A stretch of 39,695 bases of DNA from an uncultured Methanobrevibacter sp. (GCA_902789505.1 CADAOO010000008.1:1-39695), one strand, 5' to 3'. Counted from the first letter of the stretch, positions 24,927-32,675 are shown. Made by a program: numbers and translations. The notes: generated from the sequence alone by a model not told the origin.

Positions 24927-25431
24927 AATGAATCCTGCTTTCATCAAACTTGTCCATGAACTTGTTTTCCCATCCTTCAGCAGGATATCCTATGGTAATA
25001 ACACAATAAGGTTTCATGTCACTTATGTCATCGATTCCGATGATTTCACCTATTTTGGCCATTCTCTCCTCTTCAGGAGCAACACCATTCCAAAGACCGC
25101 CCAAACCAAGATTGACCGCTTCAAGCAACATGTTTTCAGCTGCAGCTCCCATATCCTGTTGCCATACAGTCTTGTAAAATGCCCTTTCTATGTTTGCAAC
25201 CAATACGATAGCTACAGGAGCGTTTGTAACCCTAGGTTTAATTTCACCGATTTTGGCCAGTGCTTCCCTATTTCTAATTACAACAAACTCCCATGGCTCT
25301 GCACCAAGTCTTGACCCGGGTGCCTGCATGCCTGCCTTTAGGATTTTCATGATATCTTCTTCGCTAACCTCTCGGTCACCATATTCTCGAATACTTCTTC
25401 TTGTCTTAATAATTTCATCGAATTCTACCAT
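24913..25431 (-). CDS. Nitroreductase family protein (second copy in window)
   Basis: This 172-residue FMN-dependent oxidoreductase has unknown substrate. The N-terminal TRRSIREYGDREVSEEDI holds the R-R-S-x-R FMN motif. AGMQAPGSRLGAEPWEFVVI, QDMGAAAENMLLEAVNLGLG and LWNGVAP follow in the family order, with DKFDESRIHYEKY at the end. The overall plan matches the other nitroreductase at about 6 kb, but the sequences differ substantially, so they are old paralogues. It is the first gene of a unit with a MalY-type lyase and a beta-helix protein. The link to sulphur-amino-acid chemistry is suggestive only. Confidence 0.92.
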   Translation of the reverse strand: MVEFDEIIKTRRSIREYGDREVSEEDIMKILKAGMQAPGSRLGAEPWEFVVIRNREALAKIGEIKPRVTNAPVAIVLVANIERAFYKTVWQQDMGAAAENMLLEAVNLGLGGLWNGVAPEEERMAKIGEIIGIDDISDMKPYCVITIGYPAEGWENKFMDKFDESRIHYEKY

Positions 25432-25488
25432 AATAATTAATAATAGATTAATAAATATATATAATTAAGGTTAAATGGAGGTGAAGAA

Positions 25489-25974
25489 ATGTTTATGAAT
25501 AGAACTGCCGGAATATTATCAATTATAGTAGGTTTGATATTCATGATATTCCCAATGTTTTCATCTGAGTTTATTTCAATAATTGTCGGTTTAAGCCTGT
25601 TATTCTTTGGAATTTCTTCAGTGTTTATGGGTTGGAATATGAGAAAGGATCTTGACGGATTTTCAACTGCATTCATTATTATTGGAATTATAGCAATAAT
25701 ATTTGGATTCCTATTCATATTCTACATTGATGCATTATCATTCCTCGTAGGATTGCAATTCTATATTGTCGGATTTATAATGATCGTATTCGGAATTGCA
25801 GGATTGATATCAAAAAACAAAACTTTGTCAACTTTTGCATCAATACTTGTTTTGCTGATGGGTATTCTTGCAATAGTACTTGCGGTATTTTCAATGGCAC
25901 AACCTATATATATCGCAATAATTCTTGGAATAGTTCTAATTATTGAAGGAATCAACTTAATCCTGTTCGGCTAA
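25489..25974 (+). CDS. DUF308/HdeD-like membrane protein
   Basis: The 161 residues comprise about six membrane helices in three hairpin units, for example GILSIIVGLIFMIFPMF, IIVGLSLLFFGISSVFMG, IIIGIIAIIFGFLFIF and ILVLLMGILAIVLAVFSM. The internally repeated G-x-x-x-I-I-x-G-I-x-x-I pattern is typical of HdeD/DUF308 proteins, which are linked to acid or envelope stress in bacteria. Their activity in archaea is unknown. The start ATG has a strong GGAGGTGAAGAA ribosome site. A T-rich terminator follows at about 25988-26004. It is monocistronic by layout, divergent from the nitroreductase unit. Confidence 0.88.
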   Translation: MFMNRTAGILSIIVGLIFMIFPMFSSEFISIIVGLSLLFFGISSVFMGWNMRKDLDGFSTAFIIIGIIAIIFGFLFIFYIDALSFLVGLQFYIVGFIMIVFGIAGLISKNKTLSTFASILVLLMGILAIVLAVFSMAQPIYIAIILGIVLIIEGINLILFG

Positions 25975-25987
25975 GTTCATCCTTTAC

Positions 25988-26004
25988 TTTTTTTTCTTTT
26001 TTTT
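25988..26004 (+). terminator. T-rich terminator after the HdeD-like gene
   Basis: TTTTTTTTCTTTTTTTT on the plus strand follows the stop codon after 13 bases. It is a plain archaeal T-tract terminator. Confidence 0.6.
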
Positions 26005-26010
26005 AAAAGA

Positions 26011-26088
26011 CTTGATTAATCATCGAAAAAAATAGAACATTAATGTATCACCATCTAGAAAAAGAGCCTCAAAATATGATTAATCAAG
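26011..26088. repeat. 13-base inverted repeat enclosing 52 bases
   Basis: CTTGATTAATCAT at 26011-26023 is matched exactly by its reverse complement ATGATTAATCAAG at 26076-26088. Each arm contains the palindrome TGATTAATCA, so the pair could be two binding sites for a dimeric regulator. Alternatively it is a long hairpin, with the TTTTTT at 26095-26100 just past its right arm. The enclosed 52 bases show no open reading frame. Confidence 0.6.
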
Positions 26089-26153
26089 CCGGGATTTTTT
26101 CAAATCCAGTTTAAAGTTTGTTTTAAAAACAGATAAAATTATTTAAAGTGTGA

Positions 26154-26173
26154 AAGTGTGCTTTTGCACACTT
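26154..26173 (-). terminator. Hairpin after the putative RHH regulator gene
   Basis: A perfect eight-base stem AAGTGTGC / GCACACTT with loop TTTT begins 15 bases after the stop codon on the minus strand. A T-rich stretch is weak here, so it may stabilise the transcript end rather than terminate. Confidence 0.5.
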
Positions 26174-26187
26174 CCAAAACATTTAAA

Positions 26188-26979
26188 TTATTCGAAAAGA
26201 GAGGAGGCATTTTCATCAAATGAAATATCATGCTTTGAGCAGTACTCCCCAATTTGATTTAATATTTCTTTAATATCCTCTTTGGAATATTCGTTTTTGA
26301 AATAATATATTACCGGTACGGCATTGGTGTATACTTCAATGACCATTACCTGTGAATCATACACGTGAACTGTCAAAGTGTTATAAATTTGAACAGTTCT
26401 TATGATGTCGCTTTGTGCTTTTTGGGGGGATGTTTCATTGCCTAATGACTTGATTTCGGAATGTTCATATTCCTGTTTTAATTTTGATAAAACATCTTCA
26501 TCGGTTAAAACATCCTTTTGGGGTTCCATTTCACTTAATTTTTCTCTAAACAATTTTGCATTATGCAATTTTTCCTGAACTTCAGCCAACTCCTTTTCAA
26601 GCTCCTTTTCATCCTCAATTAAAGAGTTGATGAACGCTTCAGAGCTGTTGTTGAAGTTTTCATACATTTCCAACACGTCTCTTGGAGAGAGTATTGAATG
26701 ATTTTTGAAAAATTCCTTTGTATGCGGTTTTACACGAATGCTTAACGGTTTTAGATTTTCCTTTCTTGACTTGGATGCATTGTCAAAAAGTTCTTCTCTA
26801 AAATCATTTCCCATTTTGTACAGGGAATGCATTTTGGATGTAAACATCTCCTCAAATTCTTCACGGGTCATATCATCCGGGAAATTTAATTGAAAATCGC
26901 CCGGCGTGTATGATCCTCCGAATCTCTCATTTCCGAATACAAATTTTTTATGATGGTTTTTATTTTTTTCGGTATCCAT
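26188..26979 (-). CDS. Putative ribbon-helix-helix, coiled-coil DNA-binding protein
   Basis: The 263 residues match no family I can name. The stretch LKPLSIRVKPHTKEFFKNHS and the following ILSPRDVLEMYENF (about 76-109) read as a ribbon-helix-helix unit: a short strand with alternating polar residues, then two helices. A charged coiled coil (about 112-150, EDEKELEKELAEVQEKL) follows. The C-terminal domain (about 190-263) is an alpha/beta segment with a hydrophobic core, for example VHVYDSQVMVIEVYTNAVPV. There is no signal peptide or membrane helix. The promoter region carries repeated TGTATACA palindromes, which would fit autoregulation. DNA binding is inference from a weak motif. The ribosome site is TGTGATT. 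Confidence 0.65.
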   Translation of the reverse strand: MDTEKNKNHHKKFVFGNERFGGSYTPGDFQLNFPDDMTREEFEEMFTSKMHSLYKMGNDFREELFDNASKSRKENLKPLSIRVKPHTKEFFKNHSILSPRDVLEMYENFNNSSEAFINSLIEDEKELEKELAEVQEKLHNAKLFREKLSEMEPQKDVLTDEDVLSKLKQEYEHSEIKSLGNETSPQKAQSDIIRTVQIYNTLTVHVYDSQVMVIEVYTNAVPVIYYFKNEYSKEDIKEILNQIGEYCSKHDISFDENASSLFE

Positions 26980-27014
26980 ATAATCACATCAAATGTGTAT
27001 TACAAAATTGTTTT

Positions 27015-27086
27015 TTGTATACAACCTAATATGTGATAAAAGTAGTATATAAATGTTTGTATTCATTTTTGAAAAATGTATACATT
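27015..27086 (-). promoter_or_regulatory. TATA box flanked by two TGTATACA palindromes
   Basis: TTGTATACAA (27015-27024) lies at the predicted transcription start. The TATA box reads ATTTATATAC on the minus strand (27045-27054). A second palindrome, AATGTATACATT (27075-27086), lies upstream. TTTGTATTCATT next to the TATA box is a related imperfect site. The two perfect sites are 61 bases apart, about six helical turns. The palindromes are seen directly; operator function is inferred. Confidence 0.6.
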
Positions 27087-27100
27087 AAAAAATATGTGGA

Positions 27101-27733
27101 TCATTTGCTCAGTTCAGCGCCAATCTCAAAAGCCCTTTCAATGTCTTTTGGATACTGGAGAACCAGTTGCCTTTCCTTAAGTTCCTGTGAAAAACCACCC
27201 ATGTTGTATTTGGAGTAATCATGAACCTGCAGAGTGTCGCATACAGGATATGATACTACCTCCCCATTCAGATATGAAAACAGAAACTCGACACTGGATA
27301 AGCTGTCCTTCATTGACTGTTCATAGAACTCCCTCGGCGCATTCATGGTGTAAAATATTCCTACATTAACCTTGCCCCTGAAATAGCTGGACCCATCATC
27401 ATATGACATTATGCAGAATATCAGCCTCTCAATCAACGCTCTAAATTCGCTTGTAGGCTCTCCAAAATAAATCGGTGAGCCAATCAGCAATGTATCGGCT
27501 TGAAAAATTTTCTCAATCACTTCTGTCAAATCATCCTTCCAGTAGCATTTGCCTTTTGTCTTATCCTTCTGTTTGCAGATGAGACAACTTCTACAACCTT
27601 TAAAAACCAGATCAGATAAATTAAAAAATTCCGTTTCAGCGCCAACTGATTCAGCACCCTTTTGAGCTGCCTGCATAACTTCTGCAGTGTTCCACTTTTT
27701 TCTGGGACTTGCATTAATGACAATTGTTTTCAT
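27101..27733 (-). CDS. Flavodoxin-like NAD(P)H-dependent FMN reductase / iron-sulfur flavoprotein family
   Basis: This 210-residue FMN-binding protein has the NADPH-dependent FMN reductase fold. MKTIVINASPRKKWNTAEVM is the opening strand and phosphate loop. The cysteine cluster GCRSCLICKQKDKTKGKC (about 46-63) matches the C-x2-C-x2-C-x(n)-C of methanogen iron-sulfur flavoproteins, though the last spacing is longer than usual. SPIYFGEPTSEFRALIERL is the second flavin loop. Such proteins reduce oxygen or peroxide in methanogens. The start ATG 27733 is chosen by homology. A longer TTG start (27781) would overlap the promoter, where TATAAGTTATAT lies about 20-30 bases upstream, suggesting a leaderless or nearly leaderless transcript. 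Confidence 0.87.
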   Translation of the reverse strand: MKTIVINASPRKKWNTAEVMQAAQKGAESVGAETEFFNLSDLVFKGCRSCLICKQKDKTKGKCYWKDDLTEVIEKIFQADTLLIGSPIYFGEPTSEFRALIERLIFCIMSYDDGSSYFRGKVNVGIFYTMNAPREFYEQSMKDSLSSVEFLFSYLNGEVVSYPVCDTLQVHDYSKYNMGGFSQELKERQLVLQYPKDIERAFEIGAELSK

Positions 27734-27832
27734 GTTAATATGTTGGCAGTCATATAACTTATAGTTCACACCGTCTGACAAATTTTAATAACATAAATAT
27801 TACAAATATATATACACGGAGGAAAAAAGAAT

Positions 27833-29131
27833 ATGAAAATACCATCAAATATAAAAGAAATCAGCCTTGGAAACTGGATGCTAATCGGAATGATTTTAGG
27901 ATTTATAGTAGGTTTGATTTTAAATTTTTATGTCTCAGATCCATTTATTAAAGATACTATCCTTGCAAACAACATTTTTTATCTGGGAGGAAATGTATTC
28001 ATTAAACTGATGAAAATGCTGGTTGTACCACTTGTTTTCTTTTCAATAGTTGTTGGGGTAGCTTCCATATCAGACATTAAAAAGATTGGTACGATTGGAG
28101 GGCGAACAATCGCCATTTACCTTATGACAACCGTATTGGCAGTGACAATTTCACTTATAATAGCAAGTGTGATTCAGCCGGGTGCAGGTTTAAATATGGC
28201 TGCTTCTCAGACAAGTATTGCATCAAATACGACAATAACCGAAACAATTTTGGATATGATTCCAGATAATCCGTTTTACGCCCTTGCAAACGGTGATATG
28301 TTGCCAGTCATTATTTTTGGAGTGCTTGTCGGCATAATATTGGCAAAATTAAGAGATGAAACAGATATTGTCAATAAATTTTTCATACAGGGAGACAGAA
28401 TCATGATGGAAATGACTCGTATCGTTATGAAATTTGCGCCAATTGGAATTTTCTGTTTAATGGCTAGAACTTTTTCAACACTCGGTTTTGACGGCTTAAT
28501 GCCTATAGCCAAATATATCGGATGTGTGCTGTTATGTTTAGCCATACACGCATTTCTTGTATATCCATCACTGCTTGTAGCATTTACAAGATTAAATCCC
28601 CTTAACTTCTTTAAAAAATTCACTTCAGTGCAGTTCTTTGCATTTTCATCTTCATCATCAAATGCAACAATCCCACTGACCATGTCAAAACTTTCAGAAA
28701 TGGGAGTATCAGAAGATATTTCTTCATTTACAATCCCACTGGGTGCCACAATCAACATGGATGGAACAGCCATCATGCAGGGCTGTGCCGTCATGTTTGC
28801 AGCTCAGGCATATGGAATTGACCTGGGAACTAGTGCTCTTTTAACAGTGATTTTCACTGCAGTAATGTCTTCAATTGGTACTGCAGCCGTTCCGTCAGTA
28901 GGAATAATTACACTGAACATGGTATTCAATTCCGTAGGCCTTCCGGCAGATGCAATTGGCATGATTATGGGAATAGACCATGTCCTAGACATGTTTAGAA
29001 GTGCAGTGAATGTAACAGGTGATGCAATCTGTACTATCATCGTTTCATTTAAAAACAAATCCCTGGACCTTGGCATATATAATGGTGAAAAGGCACCTGA
29101 AGAAACATGGGACGATATTACCCGCTTTTAG
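27833..29131 (+). CDS. Dicarboxylate/amino acid:cation symporter (DAACS, SDF family)
   Basis: This 432-residue membrane transporter takes up dicarboxylates or acidic amino acids with sodium or protons. It has eight membrane helices and two re-entrant hairpins. FFAFSSSSSNATIPLTM is the serine-rich tip of hairpin one. PLGATINMDGTAIMQG contains the N-M-D-G cation-site motif. TAVMSSIGTAAVPSVG is hairpin two, and DHVLDMFRSAVNVTGDA carries the substrate-binding D-x-x-R/D-x-x-x-N pattern. The ribosome site GGAGGAAAAAAGAAT precedes ATG. The gene converges on serS and shares a hairpin terminator region with it. The substrate cannot be decided from sequence alone. Confidence 0.94.
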   Translation: MKIPSNIKEISLGNWMLIGMILGFIVGLILNFYVSDPFIKDTILANNIFYLGGNVFIKLMKMLVVPLVFFSIVVGVASISDIKKIGTIGGRTIAIYLMTTVLAVTISLIIASVIQPGAGLNMAASQTSIASNTTITETILDMIPDNPFYALANGDMLPVIIFGVLVGIILAKLRDETDIVNKFFIQGDRIMMEMTRIVMKFAPIGIFCLMARTFSTLGFDGLMPIAKYIGCVLLCLAIHAFLVYPSLLVAFTRLNPLNFFKKFTSVQFFAFSSSSSNATIPLTMSKLSEMGVSEDISSFTIPLGATINMDGTAIMQGCAVMFAAQAYGIDLGTSALLTVIFTAVMSSIGTAAVPSVGIITLNMVFNSVGLPADAIGMIMGIDHVLDMFRSAVNVTGDAICTIIVSFKNKSLDLGIYNGEKAPEETWDDITRF

Positions 29132-29182
29132 GTAACTGAATCATCACCATTATTTTTATTTTTTATTAAAAAAAAGGACGAA

Positions 29183-29203
29183 GTGTGTTAAAAAAAAACA
29201 CAC
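29183..29203. terminator. Bidirectional hairpin terminator between symporter and serS
   Basis: GTGTGTT and AACACAC form a seven-base stem around a run of A on the plus strand (T on the minus strand), with further A/T runs on both sides. It is positioned to end both convergent transcripts. Confidence 0.6.
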
Positions 29204-29220
29204 CTGAAATTAAAAATTAA

Positions 29221-30498
29221 CTATTCTTTAGCTTCAATGACTGTTTTTCCATTCATGTAAGGGACCAACACTTCAGGAATTTTAATGCTTCCGTCAGCCT
29301 GCTGATAGTTTTCCAAAATGCAGCAGATGGTTCTTTCTGTTGCAATAGCAGTACTGTTTAATGTATGCAGGATTTGAGCATCTCCGGAACCTGCCCTTCC
29401 TACACGGGTTTTGGTTTTACGTGCCTGATAATCCTTACAGTTGGTACATGAAACCAATTCTCTGAATGCTTTTGAACCCGGGAACCATGCCTCAAGGTCA
29501 TATTTAATAGCTGCATTATCATTTAAAGCTGATGATACGATAGCTATTATCTGATATGGAATTCCCAATTTCTGGTAAATCCTCTCGGTTACTTCCATCA
29601 GATGGTCATGCTGGTTTCTTGAATCTTCCGGTGTTGAGTAAATGAATTGCTCGATTTTTTCAAACTGGTGGACTCTGAATATTCCAAGAGTGTCCTTTCC
29701 GTGGGATCCTGCCTCTTTTCTAAAACAGGTTGAAAGCGCACAGTATCTTAATGGCAATTCAGCAGGTGCGATGATTTCATCCCTGTGAAGAGCCGCCAAT
29801 GTCTGCTCGGCAGTTGCAATCAGGTACATGTCTTCATTTTCAACCTTGTATAAAGTCTCATAAAACTCACCCAATTCGGAAGTTTCAGCTGCAACTTCAC
29901 CTTTCACAAAGAATGGGGTCTGCATAGGAATGTATCCTTCCGCTTCAAGTTCTGAAAGGGCAAATTGAATCAGCGCAAGGTTCAAGTGCAGGATGTCTCT
30001 TTTCAGATAGTAAAAACGGGCCCCTGCAATGCTTGCAGCTGTCTCCAGATCTGCACCATCGATTTTTTTAATCAAATCAACATGATTCAAAAGCTCAAAA
30101 TCATGTTCGGGGATTTCACCATAAGTTCTGACGACTACATTATCGTCTTCAGTATCTGATACAGGCACATCCTCATCAATGATGTTTCCTACCTTGTATC
30201 TGAAATCTTCCCTTAGTTTCAAGTAATAATCATTGTTTGCCCTCAATTCCTTAATGTCCTCTGCAACCTGTTTGGATTTGGCAATTACCTCTTCTAAATT
30301 ACCTTCCTCTTTTGCTTTTTTGAATGATTTGGATAATTTGTTTTTTTCGGACCTGAGAGCATTTAATTTTTTCTCACCTTCTCTCCATAAGGTGTCATAT
30401 TCAATTACCTTTTCAACATTTTCAGTGTCTCTGAATCTCTTCTTTTCAGAGTCAATTATCAATTCCGGATTTTCTCTGAATAATTTTATATCTAGCAA
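29221..30498 (-). CDS. serS: Seryl-tRNA synthetase (common, bacterial-like type)
   Basis: This 425-residue class II synthetase attaches serine to tRNA-Ser (and tRNA-Sec where present). The N-terminal coiled-coil arm that grips the tRNA long variable arm covers about residues 30-110 (WREGEKKLNALRSEKNKLSK). Motif 2 is the FRKEAGSHGKDTLGIFRVHQ stretch (about 255-274). Motif 3 lies near the end, in ATERTICCILENYQ. The enzyme is of the usual SerRS form, not the divergent methanogen-specific SerS2 with its zinc site. The start ATG is placed at the family N-terminus MLDIKLFRENPELI. It is cytosolic and essential. It is monocistronic with its own terminator hairpin. Confidence 0.96.
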   Translation of the reverse strand: MLDIKLFRENPELIIDSEKKRFRDTENVEKVIEYDTLWREGEKKLNALRSEKNKLSKSFKKAKEEGNLEEVIAKSKQVAEDIKELRANNDYYLKLREDFRYKVGNIIDEDVPVSDTEDDNVVVRTYGEIPEHDFELLNHVDLIKKIDGADLETAASIAGARFYYLKRDILHLNLALIQFALSELEAEGYIPMQTPFFVKGEVAAETSELGEFYETLYKVENEDMYLIATAEQTLAALHRDEIIAPAELPLRYCALSTCFRKEAGSHGKDTLGIFRVHQFEKIEQFIYSTPEDSRNQHDHLMEVTERIYQKLGIPYQIIAIVSSALNDNAAIKYDLEAWFPGSKAFRELVSCTNCKDYQARKTKTRVGRAGSGDAQILHTLNSTAIATERTICCILENYQQADGSIKIPEVLVPYMNGKTVIEAKE

Positions 30499-30651
30499 TT
30501 TATGTCCCCTAAAATATTTTATTCAAATATAATTTTGGTTGTTTTGTATTTTAAAGTTAATGTTTAATTTAATGAAAATGTAGAATTTTCAAGAAAATAA
30601 AATAAAAAAAATAGTATGATATGGCACCGCCCACCATATTCCTTAATTTTT

Positions 30652-31023
30652 CTAGAGTAAAGTTTCTCTGAATGATGCTTTTACATCGTTTTTGACTTGA
30701 TCTGAATAGGTCTCACCGTCAACACTCAGCATTGCTATTTCATACAATACCCTGTTTAATGACTGGCCCTTTTCAGTCAATTTGTATCTGACATTCTTCT
30801 TGTCGCATTTATCGACAATACGCTGGATTAAACCGTTGTTCTCCATATCTTTTAAGCAATTGCTTAAAACTTTGTTTGAGAGTTCAGGCTTATCTTCCTT
30901 GAATTCATGGAATCTGGATTTACCAAAGAATAAATCACGGATTATCTGAATTACCCATTTTTTATTGATTAATTTTACAACTAATTCTAAAGGACATGAT
31001 TTAACATGTTTAGTGATGTTCAT
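30652..31023 (-). CDS. HxlR-family winged-helix transcriptional regulator
   Basis: This 123-residue dimeric DNA-binding protein has the HxlR core: CPLELVVKLINKKWVIQIIRDLFFG (about 10-34). The conserved N-terminal cysteine at about position 10 acts as redox or electrophile sensor in some members. SRFHEFKEDKPELSNKVLSNCLKDMENNGLI is the recognition helix region, followed by the wing KKNVRYKLTEKG. A strong AAGGAGGTATTATC ribosome site precedes ATG. The inverted repeat GTAACT-AAAC-AGTTAC lies about 75-90 bases upstream, between this gene's promoter and a divergent one, so autoregulation is likely. Confidence 0.92.
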   Translation of the reverse strand: MNITKHVKSCPLELVVKLINKKWVIQIIRDLFFGKSRFHEFKEDKPELSNKVLSNCLKDMENNGLIQRIVDKCDKKNVRYKLTEKGQSLNRVLYEIAMLSVDGETYSDQVKNDVKASFRETLL

Positions 31024-31071
31024 GATAATACCTCCTTAAAATAAGTTGGTTATAATGACTTCTTTTTCATC

Positions 31072-31082
31072 ATATATAAACT
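31072..31082 (-). promoter_or_regulatory. TATA box of the hxlR-family gene
   Basis: AGTTTATATATG on the minus strand lies about 50 bases before the start codon. The palindromic operator sits about 18 bases further upstream. Confidence 0.5.
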
Positions 31083-31099
31083 TTTTGGTTTTAAGTATG

Positions 31100-31115
31100 G
31101 TAACTAAACAGTTAC
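31100..31115. promoter_or_regulatory. Palindromic operator GTAACT-N4-AGTTAC
   Basis: This perfect 6-4-6 inverted repeat sits immediately upstream of a plus-strand BRE/TATA element (AAAAAGGATTTATATA, 31116-31130) and upstream of the HxlR gene's own promoter. The size and dyad fit sites bound by HxlR-type dimers. A lone GGTAACT half-site occurs again at about 31859-31866, upstream of the ArsC-like gene. Confidence 0.6.
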
Positions 31116-31399
31116 AAAAAGGATTTATATACCATCAGCACAAGTCTGTATTGAAAGCCGAATTGATATGGCTTTCAAAACCCATGAGATAGCAGAACCT
31201 ACTATGATAAACTACTGGAATGAAAATGAATGAATTTTCCCAAAAATAGAGATATTGCATTAAAAAATGTCTTTGCGCATAAGAATCCCATACCGAATTT
31301 CATAGGATTTCCAAAAAAAAGAATTTTTTGAGATAACATTAGGTTATCACCAGCCTCCGAATCCCAAAAAATTGATCACAAAAAATGGTTAAAATCAAA
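31116..31399 (+). pseudogene. Promoter and decayed gene divergent from the HxlR gene
   Basis: The roughly 400-base gap between the HxlR and ArsC-like genes holds the operator, a good plus-strand promoter (TATA at 31123-31130), and then protein-like fragments in successive frames. These are MAFKTHEIAEPTMINYWNEN (31168-31233), MNFPKNRDIALKNVFAHKNP (31230-31331) and EFFEITLGYHQPPNPKKLIT (about 31321-31392). No single frame is open. I read this as a regulated gene broken by frameshifts. The fragments are too short to name a family, and chance cannot be excluded. Confidence 0.35.
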
Positions 31400-31427
31400 A
31401 AATTCTAGCTATCTCTTTAAAAGAAAG

Positions 31428-31778
31428 TTACAATAGCTTTTCTTCCCATTCCTTGACTTTAAAACCAACCAGAACAGTATCATCATCAACCAAAATCGGA
31501 CGTTTGACAAGCATTCCATCTGTGGACAACAATTCCAGTTGGTCATCTTCAGACATGTCAGGCAATTTATCTTTGAGCTTTAACTCACGATATTTCATGC
31601 CGCTTGTGTTGAAAAACCTTTTGAGTGGCAAATCAGAAATTCCCCACCATTTGCGCAATTCTTCAGCAGTCGGATTGTCATCAATGATATGTCTTGATTC
31701 ATATTCAATGCCATGCTCGTCCAGCCAGTTCTTGGCCTTACGGCAGGTTGAACATTTAGGATAATTAACGAATAACAC
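31428..31778 (-). CDS. ArsC/Spx-family thioredoxin-fold protein
   Basis: This 116-residue cytosolic protein of the arsenate reductase C superfamily has the redox pair C-S-T-C in FVNYPKCSTCRKAKNWLDEH (residues 3-22). The WWGISDLPLKRFFNTSGMKY helix-loop is typical of the YffB/Spx-like branch. ArsC itself has an RPI(V/L) segment with an arginine that binds arsenate; here KRPILVDDDTVLVGF is similar, so reductase activity is possible. Without other ars genes nearby, a role in arsenate detoxification is not supported. It starts opposite an Ig-like surface protein gene, across a 288-base intergenic region with a nine-base inverted repeat. Confidence 0.9.
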   Translation of the reverse strand: MLFVNYPKCSTCRKAKNWLDEHGIEYESRHIIDDNPTAEELRKWWGISDLPLKRFFNTSGMKYRELKLKDKLPDMSEDDQLELLSTDGMLVKRPILVDDDTVLVGFKVKEWEEKLL

Positions 31779-31894
31779 CTTAGTCGCCCCCTACTTTTTT
31801 ACTATCATTAGATTAAAATTTGAACTTCATATTAAAAATAATTAATGGAATTGAATTGTGGTAACTTTCAAAAAGCAAAGAGAAATACAACAAC

Positions 31895-31920
31895 TTATAT
31901 TCAATGTCTAATGAATATAA
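31895..31920. repeat. Inverted repeat TTATATTCA-N8-TGAATATAA
   Basis: A perfect nine-base dyad with an eight-base spacer lies between the divergent ArsC-like and Ig-like genes. It could be an operator or a hairpin. The rest of this 288-base region is A/T-rich with no reading frame. Confidence 0.4.
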
Positions 31921-32066
31921 AAACATATTTTTAAAGACTTTTACATGTGCCATTTACAGATTCATCAAATGTTTAAGTAAAAAATTGATAATCATTTAAT
32001 TTTTATAAAAAAAATAGAATAATATTTATATTTTAAAGATTATATCTTGAATAAAAGAGGCAAATT

Positions 32067-32675
32067 ATGAATAAAAATATAATCATTGCAATATTAATCG
32101 TTGTAATCATTGCATTAATTGCAGTTTTTGCATTCCAGCCCAATAACGGAAAAGTAAATACAGAAATTAAATTCATAGGAGAGAGTACCTTAAAAAATGG
32201 TGGTCAAATACAAATCGAACTTAGCGATGCGCAAGGAAACAAACTTTCAGGACAACTCGTAAACTTCACATATACATCAAATGGAGTCGATGAAAAATAT
32301 TCCGTCTATACAGATAAGGACGGAAAAGCATATTTAGTCCTGGAAAATGAACCTGAAGGGGAACATCAGGTAGTTGCAAGCTTCAATGGAACTGATAAAT
32401 ATAATCCATGTAAATCAACACAGAAAATAACCATTACATCCGGTGAAGAGAAGATAACCAGTACTGATAACAATTCTACCGCAAGTACAATTGCAAATGA
32501 CAACAGTACCCCCTCAAACCAAGCTTCCTCATCATCCGGCCAAATTCTTTTCTACGATGCTGAGTTAAACGTATACTATGATCAAAATGGAATTATTCAC
32601 GGAGGTCAGACTGACGGAGCCAGCATTTATGATGCTAGAAATAACCGGCCAGTACCCGGTTTAGATGTTGATTAG
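32067..32675 (+). CDS. N-terminally anchored Ig-like surface protein (copy 1)
   Basis: The 202 residues have a short cytosolic start and one membrane anchor (about 4-24, IIIAILIVVIIALIAVFAF). A bacterial Ig-like (Big-type) beta-sandwich spans about 30-128; it has TLKNGGQIQIELSDAQGNKL, a TDKDGKAYLVL strand and YNPCKSTQKITI closing it. A Ser/Thr/Asn-rich linker (about 130-158) follows, then a conserved C-terminal block, YDAELNVYYDQNGIIHGGQT. It is extracellular and membrane-tethered; the role is unknown. A paralogue at 35181 has the same three-part plan. The C-terminal block, repeated in both, is the best-conserved part and is probably the functional tip. Confidence 0.85.
   Translation: MNKNIIIAILIVVIIALIAVFAFQPNNGKVNTEIKFIGESTLKNGGQIQIELSDAQGNKLSGQLVNFTYTSNGVDEKYSVYTDKDGKAYLVLENEPEGEHQVVASFNGTDKYNPCKSTQKITITSGEEKITSTDNNSTASTIANDNSTPSNQASSSSGQILFYDAELNVYYDQNGIIHGGQTDGASIYDARNNRPVPGLDVD

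Noticed and set aside
25437..25955. Minus-strand frames opposite the HdeD-like gene
   Set aside because: They are mirror translations of Ile/Gly-rich membrane helices and lack ribosome sites.
28276..29076. Long minus-strand frames (172 and 90 codons) opposite the symporter gene
   Set aside because: The plus-strand symporter has all family motifs; the antisense frames read as low-information Ile/Ser/Pro-rich translations.
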